DNA of 64,000 bases from NCBI GenBank assembly GCA_002437905.1, contig DJRT01000023.1, forward strand, positions 1 through 64,000, read 5' to 3'. The DNA comes from Ruminococcaceae bacterium UBA6353 (lineage in GTDB: Bacteria > Bacillota > Clostridia > Oscillospirales > Acutalibacteraceae). How positions within the stretch are numbered: the stretch's first letter is position 1; each line of letters opens with the position of its first letter. Positions 14,398-24,200 of the stretch are shown here, piece after piece. Position numbers and translations under genes: made by a program. The notes beneath the pieces were generated by a model, which saw nothing but the letters and a program-made list of their open reading frames with translations, made no database searches and was not told the DNA's origin.

Positions 14398-15483
14398 TTA
14401 CCGACGGGCCAGGTACTTGCGCATATCAATGGCGCAGGCCACCAGAATGATGAGACCCTTGATCACATACAGCATATTGGCATCGACCGACAGGAAGTTC
14501 AGGCCGACGAAGATGATCTGCAGCAGGAACACGCCGATGACGATACCGCTGATCCTGCCGGTGCCGCCGACAAAGGAGACACCGCCGATGACGCACGCCG
14601 CAATGGCGTCTGACTCATAGTTGAGGCCGGTATTGGCCGAGCAGGAGGCGATACGCGCACCCTCGATAAAACCGGTGATACCGTACATCACGCCGGCCAG
14701 TACAAACACCAGCACGATCGTCCAAAACACATTCACACCGGAAACATTGGCGGCCTCCTCATTGGAGCCGACGGCAAACATGTTCTTGCCGAATTTCGTC
14801 TTGTTCCAAATGACCCACATCAGGGCGGTCAGCACCACGGAATAGAGCACATATTTCGGCACCGCCACACCACCGACGGTAAACAGCGCACCGCGGACAA
14901 AATCGGTGTAGGAGGTATCCAGGCCGGAAAGAGTCTGTCCGTTATTGCCGCCCAGCATCAGATACATCAGCACCAGGCCGAATACGATCAGCTGCGTGGA
15001 CAGGGTCACGATGAAGGGATGCAGCTTGAATTTTGCCACAAAAAAGCCATTCACGAAACCGATCAGCGCGCCCACCGCAATGACGATCAGCAGCACCAGC
15101 CACAGCGGCATGACCGCCAGGTTCGGAAAGATCTTGTTGCTGTAGGTTGTCATCTGCAGCAGCGAGGCGGCAATACAGGCGGTGAGGCCGACGCAGCGGC
15201 CGGCGGAAATATCCGTACCGGTCAGCACGATCGCACCGCCGATACCGAGCGCGATGGGCAGCTTTGCCGCCGTCAGCGAGATGATATTGACAATGGAGGA
15301 TGTGGACAGAAATGCCGGCACGCGGATGGCAATATAGATAATTGCCAGCAGAATGATGATATACATGGCATTATTGAACAGCAGGTCGCTGATGGTGCGG
15401 CGCTTGTCAATGCCGGGCTTTGCTTTGAAATCGTCCAGCCAGGCCGCCAGACGGTTTTTCTTTTTCAAGGTTGCAGCAGCCAT
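14398..15483 (-). CDS. mglC: Galactose/methylgalactoside-type ABC transporter permease
   Basis: A 361-aa membrane permease of the BPD_transp_2 family. It has about ten hydrophobic segments, with the typical motif IVLTGTDISAGRCVGLTACIAAS and the second-half motif AIAACVIGGVSFVGGTGRISGIVIGV. It forms the channel for sugar imported by the binding protein encoded two genes upstream. The ATG at 15483 is preferred: GGGGGAG precedes it and MAAATLKKKNRLAAWL is a plausible cytoplasmic start, while the longer frame runs antisense-like into mglA. It is separated from mglA by 16 bp. Confidence 0.85.
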   Translation of the reverse strand: MAAATLKKKNRLAAWLDDFKAKPGIDKRRTISDLLFNNAMYIIILLAIIYIAIRVPAFLSTSSIVNIISLTAAKLPIALGIGGAIVLTGTDISAGRCVGLTACIAASLLQMTTYSNKIFPNLAVMPLWLVLLIVIAVGALIGFVNGFFVAKFKLHPFIVTLSTQLIVFGLVLMYLMLGGNNGQTLSGLDTSYTDFVRGALFTVGGVAVPKYVLYSVVLTALMWVIWNKTKFGKNMFAVGSNEEAANVSGVNVFWTIVLVFVLAGVMYGITGFIEGARIASCSANTGLNYESDAIAACVIGGVSFVGGTGRISGIVIGVFLLQIIFVGLNFLSVDANMLYVIKGLIILVACAIDMRKYLARR

Positions 15484-15499
15484 TTTATCTCCCCCGTTT

Positions 15500-17044
15500 T
15501 TAAGCGTATTTGGCGGCCAGCGCCATAATTTCTTCCTGTGTGGCCGTTGCTGCGTCCACTTCGCCGGCCAGCTTTCCGCCCGACATGACGAGGATCCGGT
15601 CACACACACCCAGCAGCTCCGGCATCTCGGAGGACACCATGAGGACGGTCTTGCCCTTTTCCGCCAGGTCAATGATCAATTGATAGATTTCATATTTAGC
15701 ACCGACATCAATGCCTCTGGTGGGTTCATCCAGCAGCAGCACGGTCGGATCGGTCAGCAGCCACCGCCCCAGGATCACCTTTTGCTGATTGCCGCCCGAA
15801 AGCGAACGGATCTTGGTCTCCTGGCTCGGCGTTTTCACGCGCATAGAGTCGATACACCACTCGGTGTTCTTTTTCAGCTTCGTCTTGCTCAGGAAGGGGC
15901 CGGTACGGCACCGATCCAGACTGGCGATTGTGGCATTTTCGCGGATATTGAGAATACCGAAGATACCGGTTGCCCGCCGCTCTTCTGTCAGCAGGGCAAA
16001 GCCGTTTTTGATGGATTCGCGTGCATTGCGGTTTTTGACCGGCTTACCGTTCAGGCGGATATGGCCGCTGCGGCGGGTTGCCGTGCCGAACAGGCTGGCC
16101 AGCAGCGAGGTGCGGCCGGAGCCGTCCAGCCCCGCGATACCGATGATCTCGCCCCGGTGCGCCTGAAAGGAAACATCGTACAGCTTGGCATACTCTGCTG
16201 AGAGGTTCTCCACCTCCAGCAGCACATCGCCGATCTTGTTTACCTTCGGCGGGTAGATATTGGTCAGCTCACGGCCAACCATCAGCCGGATGATCTCATC
16301 CGTGGTCAGGTCCTTTGCCGCCTTGGTGGCGATCCACTTGCCATCCCGCATGATGGTCACCTCATCCGAGATGCGCAGAATCTCCTTCATCTTATGGGAA
16401 ATATAAATGATCCCACAGCCCTGATCCCGCAGCATATTGATGATGCGGAACAGGTGCTCCACCTCATCCTCTGTCAGCGAGGAGGTCGGCTCGTCAAACA
16501 CGATGACCTTGGCATGGTAGGATACCGCCTTGGCGATCTCCACCATCTGCCGCTGTGAGACCGGCATACGGCTCATCAGCGTTTTGGGGTCCACATGGAT
16601 CTCCAGCTGATCGAAGACCGCCTTGGTGGCCTGGTACATTTTCTTCTCACTGGTCAGGGGCACCCCCTTGGCCACCTGCGGAAAACGGCCAAGCCACATA
16701 TTGTCCATCACATTGCGCTTGAGCGCCTGGTTCAGCTCCTGGTGCACCATGGCCACGCCATTCTCCAGCGCCTCTTTGGAATTCTTGAAGTCGACCTCGC
16801 GTCCCTCCAGGAACACCTTGCCGCCATCCTTACTGTATACGCCGAAAAGGCACTTCATCAGGGTGGATTTGCCGGCGCCGTTTTCCCCCATCAGGGCGTG
16901 CACCGTACCGGCCTTGACCGTCAAATTCACCTTGTCCAGTGCTTTCACACCGGGAAAGGCCTTTTCGATATTCTCCATCCGCAGGAGAACCGGTTCGTTT
17001 CCGGCTTTCCGGAGCTTGTCGTTCGCCGTGTTCGTATTGCTCAT
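15500..17044 (-). CDS. mglA: Galactose/methylgalactoside-type ABC transporter ATPase
   Basis: A 514-aa protein with two ATPase domains fused in tandem, as usual for sugar importers of the Mgl/Rbs type. The first Walker A is GENGAGKST (53-61), with [14 protein letters not shown] as Walker B. The second half has the degenerate [10 protein letters not shown]-loop common in this family, then [15 protein letters not shown] and [15 protein letters not shown]. It hydrolyses ATP to drive uptake through MglC. An intercistronic hairpin (17078-17105) separates it from mglB and probably lowers its expression relative to the binding protein. Confidence 0.88.
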   Translation of the reverse strand: MSNTNTANDKLRKAGNEPVLLRMENIEKAFPGVKALDKVNLTVKAGTVHALMGENGAGKSTLMKCLFGVYSKDGGKVFLEGREVDFKNSKEALENGVAMVHQELNQALKRNVMDNMWLGRFPQVAKGVPLTSEKKMYQATKAVFDQLEIHVDPKTLMSRMPVSQRQMVEIAKAVSYHAKVIVFDEPTSSLTEDEVEHLFRIINMLRDQGCGIIYISHKMKEILRISDEVTIMRDGKWIATKAAKDLTTDEIIRLMVGRELTNIYPPKVNKIGDVLLEVENLSAEYAKLYDVSFQAHRGEIIGIAGLDGSGRTSLLASLFGTATRRSGHIRLNGKPVKNRNARESIKNGFALLTEERRATGIFGILNIRENATIASLDRCRTGPFLSKTKLKKNTEWCIDSMRVKTPSQETKIRSLSGGNQQKVILGRWLLTDPTVLLLDEPTRGIDVGAKYEIYQLIIDLAEKGKTVLMVSSEMPELLGVCDRILVMSGGKLAGEVDAATATQEEIMALAAKYA

Positions 17045-17077
17045 AAGAACTCGTCTCCTGTCTGTTGTGTTCCGGTT

Positions 17078-17105
17078 CCGCGGCGGGGGGAACCCCCCGC
17101 CGCGG
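17078..17105 (-). other. GC-rich intercistronic hairpin between mglB and mglA
   Basis: CCGCGGCGGGGGG (17078-17090) and CCCCCCGCCGCGG (17093-17105) are perfectly complementary. Lying between binding protein and ATPase, it would stabilise the mglB message or partly terminate transcription, giving excess binding protein. Confidence 0.65.
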
Positions 17106-17133
17106 TTGATCGGTTTTTGCTTATCCGGTCGGC

Positions 17134-18198
17134 TTATTCCCCGGTATAGGTCTCGTAGGGGATGTTCACACGCCAGTTGCCAACCTTGTCGTCCGCATTG
17201 ACACCGTCAAAGGTATCCTTGCCGTTGACGAAATTCTGGGCAATGGTGGAGATCACCTTCGCCATGCCCTCGGCATCCTGCTTGATGCTGCCGGTCATGG
17301 AGCCGTTCTTGATCGCGTCCTTGGCCGAGTCGGTCGCATCTACGCCGAACACCGGGATGGTCTTGCCGCCGTCCTTATTGTAGCCGGCCGCCTGCAGTGC
17401 CGAGATCGCGCCCAGCGCCATATCGTCGTTGTTGGCGATCACCAGCTCCACCATGTTCTTGTTGGCCTCGCTGTACTGTGCCAGGATGGTGGACATATAA
17501 TCGGTCGCCGCAGCAGAAGCCCAGGTACCGTTCTGATCCACCAGATACTTCTTGGAGTTGGAAGCATCGTAGAATTCCAGCTGGGCCTTGCCGCCCTCGG
17601 TCAGCACCTTGTCGGCATCCTCCACACCGTACTGGGTGCGGGCGATAGCCTCCATGTTGCCCTCCTGGCCCTTGAACATCACATAGCTGATCTTGCCGTC
17701 GCCGTTGAGATCCAGCTTATCGAAGTTCTCCAGCACATACTTACCGATCATTTCGCCCTGCATATGGCCGGCCATCTCATAATCGGTGCCGACAAACACG
17801 CATTTCTCATAGCTGGTCACCACCGACTCGTCCACCGAACGGTTGAAGAAGATGACCGGAATGTTCTTCGCCTTGGCCAGATCGACGATGTTCTGTGCAG
17901 CGTCGTTGGAGCCGGTATCCACCACATTCACGATCAGAGCACGGGAGCCCTTGGCGATCGCCGTGGTGACCTGCTCGGTCTGGGTGGTCTGGTTGCCGTT
18001 GGCGTCGTAGTTCTGGAATTTCAGACCGGCATCGCCGAGGAGCTTATCCATGGCGGTGCGCACACTGGAGATGTAGGTGTCACTATAAGTATAATAGAAC
18101 ACCGAAACCTCACCGTCGCTTGAACCGCCCTGACCGCCGCAGGCGGTCAATCCGAGCGCGAGTACTGCTGCCAGGATGATTGCAAGGATCTTTTTCAT
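17134..18198 (-). CDS. mglB: Galactose/glucose-binding lipoprotein
   Basis: A 354-aa binding protein. The signal peptide ends LGLTACGG with lipidated Cys20. [44 protein letters not shown] and PVFGVDATD follow the galactose-binding MglB pattern. [11 protein letters not shown] matches the calcium-binding loop of MglB, which supports this name over ribose- or xylose-binding homologues. The ATG at 18198 follows GGGAGGT; the longer frame would run over the promoter. It is the first gene of the mglBAC operon, promoter at 18265-18293. Confidence 0.85.
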   Translation of the reverse strand: MKKILAIILAAVLALGLTACGGQGGSSDGEVSVFYYTYSDTYISSVRTAMDKLLGDAGLKFQNYDANGNQTTQTEQVTTAIAKGSRALIVNVVDTGSNDAAQNIVDLAKAKNIPVIFFNRSVDESVVTSYEKCVFVGTDYEMAGHMQGEMIGKYVLENFDKLDLNGDGKISYVMFKGQEGNMEAIARTQYGVEDADKVLTEGGKAQLEFYDASNSKKYLVDQNGTWASAAATDYMSTILAQYSEANKNMVELVIANNDDMALGAISALQAAGYNKDGGKTIPVFGVDATDSAKDAIKNGSMTGSIKQDAEGMAKVISTIAQNFVNGKDTFDGVNADDKVGNWRVNIPYETYTGE

Positions 18199-18264
18199 TT
18201 TGAGAATACCTCCCTGATTTTTTGTGACGCGTCGCAGGCATCGCCTTCGTCGGTCGTCAGTTGT

Positions 18265-18293
18265 ATTGTACCGTTGCGGCCCGGAAATTGAAA
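18265..18293 (-). promoter_or_regulatory. Promoter of mglBAC
   Basis: Read on the minus strand: -35 TTTCAA (18288-18293), 17-bp spacer, -10 TACAAT (18265-18270). Further upstream is an AT-rich stretch (about 18298-18355) where the AraC-type response regulator could bind, but I see no clear repeat. Confidence 0.55.
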
Positions 18294-18383
18294 TGTGTTT
18301 TTTTATTTGAAATGTATAAAAAATTATCATCCGGTGAAGATAAAATGGCTTTTTGGTAAATCCTGTACGATAAAAACCGGATG

Positions 18384-18426
18384 AAAAAAGCGGCAGCCGG
18401 CAGCGGATATTCCGCTGCCGGCTGCC
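18384..18426 (-). terminator. Strong terminator after the GH16-like gene
   Basis: A perfect 16-bp stem (18392-18407 with 18411-18426) with a TAT loop, followed on the minus strand by GC and six T. It separates the surface-enzyme operon from mglBAC. Confidence 0.88.
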
Positions 18427-18485
18427 TTTACCTGTTTTTCTTCGCCCACCCAGGCGAAGAAGTTTTATAATCAGGCTGTTGATGA

Positions 18486-21191
18486 TCAGCCGATTATACC
18501 GTATTTCTTGGCGAAGTAGAGCTGGCTTGACTGCACGCTGTTCTTGCCCTCATTGGCGGTCTGGAACAGGCGGGTATAGTCCACCGTCTGCACCTCAAAG
18601 AATTTGGACACATCCTCCATCAGCTTATCCGGATCCTTGCCGCCGGTATAGCTCTTTGTGCCGACGCCATTGGCCAGCTTAATGGCTGTGCCGTTGCGCA
18701 GCGCCTTATAGCGGGGCGCTGAGATATCCACTTCCACAAACTGCTTACCGTCAAAATAGAACCCGATGCGCGTGCTGTCCCACTCAATGGCGATGTGGTG
18801 GAAGGTATCATAGAAATGCTCACCCGCAGCCGGGCCGACGACTACGCGTTCCATATCACCGCCTCCGACAAAGCTGAAATAGTTGCTGCCGTCCGCATCC
18901 CAGGAGTGCATATTGGCGAAGAAGGTCTCGTTGCCGTAGTTTTCATACACATCGATCTCATTACGGCTGGTATAGGCTGCGGGGCCACCGCTGGTTGCCC
19001 ACACCGAGGAACAGGCGCCATTGCGGGTGGCCATCACCAGGCGGGTCTCCCAGATGCCATAGCGGAAGCCCCATTTGCCCTCGCCAACCAGACGGCCGGC
19101 ATCATAGCCGTAGCTTTCCTTCTTGGTGATCTCCTGCAGGTAGCCATTGCCGGTGGCATCCTGTGTGATCCACCAGTTTTCCCCGTAGATGCCGGGGCGG
19201 CGCTGCTCATCCCACTCGCCCGAAGCCAGCTTGGTGGGGCCGGCCGTGGTATCCGCCGATATGGACCACTTGCTGCGGATGGCAGCATCAATATCCGCCG
19301 CCGAACCCGTGTAGGAAAACTCCTCGGCATACACCAGGCCATAGCCGTCGCTGAGGGTGTAATCCACCGTGTCGTACTTCTTCTTACCGGCGTAATCGTA
19401 GCTGCTCATATACTCGCCGGACAGGGTGTAATCGGCGTCCAGCCGGCCAGCCTTGACCAGCTGCTGCTGCACGGCTGTCACCGCTGCATTGACCGCGTAG
19501 GTAGTGCCGCCGTTAATGATCAGATCCGAACCGCTGAAAGCCGCCTCGTAGTGGCTATCGGCACAATCCAGCAGGCCGTCCGGAGAGATCTGCATATACT
19601 GGCTTTCCGTTTTGGCGGTAAAGCGGGTATCGTAGGTACGGGTCACCTTGACTGTGCCGTTCATGGCGCCGATCCGGATCTCATTGGCCACATGCGCACC
19701 GGTATCCTCCATCGGCACGATCGGCAGACGGTAGCCGCATTTTTCCACAATCATCGCCTGCAGGTTCTCCGCGGCCCGCTGCACCAGCAGCGAGGGATAC
19801 CGCTCGGTACGGATCGTATAGACGCCGATATTTTCCCCGGCCAACCAATACACCGTATGCGGCAGATAACAATGGTACTCATAGTTCGCCGGGATACGGC
19901 CGCTATCATCCTGCACAAAGGTCTTGAGGAAGTAATTTACCGCCGTCTGCAGGGTATCGCTGTTGGCCGCCGTGATATACACCTTTGTGCCAACGCGCCT
20001 GATCAAAAAGTCCGAAGCATTATTCGCCCGGGCGGCGCACAGCTCTTCGGTCAGCGCAACCGACTGCGGCCGCTTATCATAGGAGCCGAGGATGATCTCA
20101 TTGAGCACCTCCGGGTCGTCCGGCTTCGCTACCGTGAAGGCAGCATCCGTAGCCTCGGTCATGCGTTCGATCATATTCGCGGCAATCTTCACCACCGCCG
20201 TATCGGCGGGATCACGCACCACCACAAAGGCTGCCTCATAATCCCGGATGATGGAGATGGAGCCATCCTCATTGGTGGCATCGGAATCGGCGGCGCCGGT
20301 GGAGGTATTGCCCTCCAGCAGTACCTGCCGGCTGCGCTGCACCGTGGTCCAGTCCTTATCCGGGTTGTAGGCCGGCAGGGTCACATCTGCATCCCGGTTG
20401 GCCTCCGCCTCCAGCTTCAGGCAGAAGAAGATCACATCGCCGGCCTTCACCTTCAGCCGGATCATCTGCGGATAGCTCAGCTGCGTGACCGCCTGGCCAT
20501 CCGGCGCAGCGACCGAATTCTGCAGTGTGCCGCTGAATATCTGTGACTGGTTAATCATCATGCGGAAGCCGGCGCTGCGCGCCGTGCCGTCCTCGGCCAG
20601 GAAGCCGGTCTTCACGCCGCCGACCTCGGCCACTGCCGTTACCGTGCCGGCCGGAATGCCCAGCACGCCGTCCCGCGGCACGGTGTAGCACAGCGCCTCC
20701 TCGCGGCCGGCCGTGGCCGACAGCAGCAGACCCACCTGCGGCAGCTCCTCGCCGCCATAGGTCTTCAGTGCAACGGAATCCCCCGCATAGCGGGCCAGCG
20801 AAATACCGCCGGCCTCATCGAAGGTATAGGCTGCCGTTTTCTTCACCGCTGTGCCGGCGCCGCTTACCCAGCGGCCAAGGCCATAAACCGCCCGCTTTGT
20901 CCAGCCGCCGTTATCGGCATAGACCCAATGCCAGGAAGCATTGCCCATGGCGGAGAGCGAGGAGGCCTCATTATCCGCTTTCATCGCCGCATTGATCTCG
21001 TTATAGGCAATGGTGGTCTCCTCATCCTCGTACAGCAGCACCGGATTGATCGCCACCACCAGCTGCGGCGTATTCTCTTTATTCCCGGAGGGCTTTTTCC
21101 CATCACCCTGGTCGCCCGCGCCGTTGCAGCCGGCGAAAAGCGCCAGCAGCATAACCAGCACCGTACATAATGCCAGCATCCGTTTCTTCAT
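18486..21191 (-). CDS. Large lipoprotein with C-terminal GH16-like glycoside hydrolase domain
   Basis: A 901-aa predicted extracellular lipoprotein (lipobox LFAGC, Cys22). The first 300 residues are Ala/Gly-rich beta-type sequence without a family I can name. About 310-430 (AFVVVRDPADTAVVKIAANMI, EIILGSYDKR, YITAANSDTLQTAVNYFLKTF) resembles the GH67 N-terminal/alpha-glucuronidase-like accessory fold. The last 250 residues look like a GH16 concanavalin-like jelly roll: WETRLVMATRNGACSSVWAT, then NEIDVYENYG with the ExDxxE catalytic pattern (Glu745, Asp747, Glu750), then HHIAIEWDSTRIGFYFDG. GH16 enzymes cleave beta-1,3/1,4-glucans or galactans. The gene follows the 1432-aa surface protein by 15 bp. 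Confidence 0.75.
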   Translation of the reverse strand: MKKRMLALCTVLVMLLALFAGCNGAGDQGDGKKPSGNKENTPQLVVAINPVLLYEDEETTIAYNEINAAMKADNEASSLSAMGNASWHWVYADNGGWTKRAVYGLGRWVSGAGTAVKKTAAYTFDEAGGISLARYAGDSVALKTYGGEELPQVGLLLSATAGREEALCYTVPRDGVLGIPAGTVTAVAEVGGVKTGFLAEDGTARSAGFRMMINQSQIFSGTLQNSVAAPDGQAVTQLSYPQMIRLKVKAGDVIFFCLKLEAEANRDADVTLPAYNPDKDWTTVQRSRQVLLEGNTSTGAADSDATNEDGSISIIRDYEAAFVVVRDPADTAVVKIAANMIERMTEATDAAFTVAKPDDPEVLNEIILGSYDKRPQSVALTEELCAARANNASDFLIRRVGTKVYITAANSDTLQTAVNYFLKTFVQDDSGRIPANYEYHCYLPHTVYWLAGENIGVYTIRTERYPSLLVQRAAENLQAMIVEKCGYRLPIVPMEDTGAHVANEIRIGAMNGTVKVTRTYDTRFTAKTESQYMQISPDGLLDCADSHYEAAFSGSDLIINGGTTYAVNAAVTAVQQQLVKAGRLDADYTLSGEYMSSYDYAGKKKYDTVDYTLSDGYGLVYAEEFSYTGSAADIDAAIRSKWSISADTTAGPTKLASGEWDEQRRPGIYGENWWITQDATGNGYLQEITKKESYGYDAGRLVGEGKWGFRYGIWETRLVMATRNGACSSVWATSGGPAAYTSRNEIDVYENYGNETFFANMHSWDADGSNYFSFVGGGDMERVVVGPAAGEHFYDTFHHIAIEWDSTRIGFYFDGKQFVEVDISAPRYKALRNGTAIKLANGVGTKSYTGGKDPDKLMEDVSKFFEVQTVDYTRLFQTANEGKNSVQSSQLYFAKKYGIIG

Positions 21192-21206
21192 GGTCAGGTT
21201 CCCTCC

Positions 21207-24200
21207 TTACGCTTTCTTCTTTTTCCGGAGCAGCAGCAGCGTTGCCGCGGCTCCGCCGCCGACCACAGCCACCGCTGCAGCCACGATCACCAAAATCATC
21301 CAGGTCTTCATACCCTCGGCCGTCTTCTCATCTGCCGGCTGCTTATCCGGCGTTTTGGAGACCGGAGCGGCATCCCCCAGGGTCGGGCTTTCGCCGAATT
21401 CCAGCGGCTCGATCACATTCTGGTCGCCGACCCACACCCGCTCGGGGTAGTATTCGGTCTTATAGCGCGGCTCCTCCGCAGAGTCGCTGCTGGGTTTTTC
21501 CTTCCAGCGCTGCCATCCGGCGTACAGCGTCAGCACATCCCCGTTCTTGCCGGTCACGCGCCCGTTTTCCGTATCGAACAGGCCCTCCGGCGTGCAGGCC
21601 TTATCCGTATACCAGCCGGTAAACTCGTAGCCCTCGAGGTAAGGATCGACCTCCGGCAGCGGCATCGGCATGCCCACCACCGCACGCACATCCGGGAAGG
21701 TATCGGCAGAGCCGTTGGTATCAAACCGAACCGTCACATACTGCGGCGGCATCACCGAAATATCGTCCAGATAATAGGTTGTACCGGTGGCCCGGCTGGC
21801 GCGGTCGGTTGTACCAAGGATCAGGTGCTTGCCATTGCGCACCGTGATGGTGGTCTGTATCTGCACCCATTCCCCGGCCAGCAGGGAGTAGCCCTGGCCG
21901 CCGCAGTCAAATTCTGCCTTGCTCTTATCCTGTACCGTTGCCACCGCGTCTGTGCCCAGCAGCCAGTAGTTGAGCACCATGGAGCCGGCTTCTTCTTCCG
22001 GCAGATAGATCCAGAAGCTGACAACATACTCCTGGCCAATCTCCAGCTCATACGGCTTACCGGTGGCAGGATCAATCAGCACCAGCTGGTTGCGTTCCGT
22101 ACCGCCCCAGGTGAGGGTCTCCAGCTCCAGTGCACGGCTGCCATTGGGGGTGTGGTTATACAGGTTCTCCACCACACGGCCCTGAGCATTCAGGATGAAA
22201 TCACTGCCATCCCCGGCATTGTAGTTTTCAAAATTCCACACCGTGGCATTCGGATCAAACTCCACAGGCGTGTATTCCTGCACGCAGATATCGTCCACAT
22301 AGAAGACCACGCGGTCATTGGTATTCGTCGTGACACCAAGGCGCAGCTTGCCCCCCTTGGCCACCGCCGGCAGCTCCACACGGAACTGGGTCCAGCGCCC
22401 GGCCGTAACAGTCGTATCACCGGCGGTTTCATAGATCACCGCCGCATTCTTCTGGTCGTTGTTTGTAAAGGGTGTCTCATCCTGTGTGACCGCCAGCCAG
22501 TAGCGCATGCTGTAATTCGGCTGGCCGCCCGGAATCATCGCCCAGAAGGAGATGCGGTAGTTTTTCCCCGCCTCCAGCTCCACCTGGCTGCCTGCACCGT
22601 TCTTGACCATCAGCTGCGGCCGGGTGGCACCGGAGCGCGTTGTGGCAATCGCCATCGCGGATTTGGCGCCGCCCTCCGAGTGGTTGGCATCCTTTGTGAC
22701 AGTAAAGGTGCCGCCATAGGCCGGCAGACCGACCACCATGCCGGCCGTGTAGGTCTCAAACGCCTCGGTATCCGGGTCACCCTGATAGTCCACATGGTCT
22801 AAGATCGTCACATCATCAATAAATACATGCTGCGGGTTGTTCTCGGCACAATCGTCCGTGTAGGCCGCCAGAGTGAGATAGGTCATCGCCGTGCCGCTGC
22901 CCGCCACGCGGGGCACCGTCAGCGCGATCTGCTGCCATTCGCCGGCTGCAAGGGTCGCATCCACCGCGGCACCGCGCTCCTCATCCACCTGTACAGCGCT
23001 GTTCTGCAGCGTTGGGTCACCGGTGGAGCCGAGCACGAAATGCACGGTACGCGCCTGCGCCGAATATGCCCAGAAGTTTACCACATAGCCGCTGCCGACA
23101 TCGGCGGCAAAGTCCTGCTGATCAAGATGCAGCACCGTACGGCCATATGCCGCCGGCTCACGGCTATCCATGCGCAGCTTCAGGGCGTTTCCGCCATTCG
23201 GCGTATGATTTTGCTCATTGCTGACCGTGCGCCCGCCGGCATTGCCATGCACACCGTCCGCCGCATCCGGCGCAAAGGTGCCGACGGCAAAGCCCTCATA
23301 ATCCTCCTGCTGGGTGCGATCCGGCGTATAGGCGGTCACATAGGTATCATCCACATACAGGGTATAGCTGCCGGCCGCCGCCGCGCCGAAAGCAAGATAC
23401 GCTGTTTCGCCCTCGGCCGTCAGGATAAAGGTGCGGCGCACCTGCACCCAGGTACCGGCCGGCAGATGCAGGGTAACGGCATCCTGCAGGCGGCTGTTCG
23501 CCGCCGTGCCCATGGCCGAAACCGCGCTCTCACTGATCAGCTGCAGGGTCACATCCGCCTCAACCGGCGAAAGCACCCACGCGGCAGCCGTATAGGCATC
23601 CCCAACGGACAGCAGTGTATCGCCCGTATCGGTGCCGAACACCACGCGGTTGGCCGTATGTACCGGCTGGTTGTTTGCTGTCAGGCTGACCGACCGACGG
23701 CCGGCGGCCGTATGGTTCTTACCGGTCGAAAGGGCAGCATCCCCATATCCGGTGATGTCCTGCACGGCAAAGTCTGACACACGCACATCGTCGATCAGGA
23801 CAGAGGTGCCGGCGCGTTGGGTTGTATCCTCCATCTCCAGCACGATGTACAGGCCGGTACCTCCCTCATAGCCGGTGGAGGTGATCACCGCCGAAGCCTG
23901 CTGCCAGGTGCCCGCAGCGGCCTGCGGCAGCGCCGCCGCGGTGGCCTGTGCCGCACCGCCGGCCAGGTTATCATCCGCGCCGGGGATCTGCCCGCGCAGG
24001 TTGCAGGAGGTGCTGTACACCTTCAGTGTTGCATTGCCGGTCAGATTTTCGGCCTTGTACCAGAAGGTGACCCGGTACATCCGCCCTGCCGGGGATTTCC
24101 AGGTGCTGGCGGCATCGGAACGGCAGAGCGAAAAGGCTGCCGTATAGGCCGGCGTGTTGCTTGCGGCATTTTCCTCATAGGCCAGCTGCATCACGCCATT

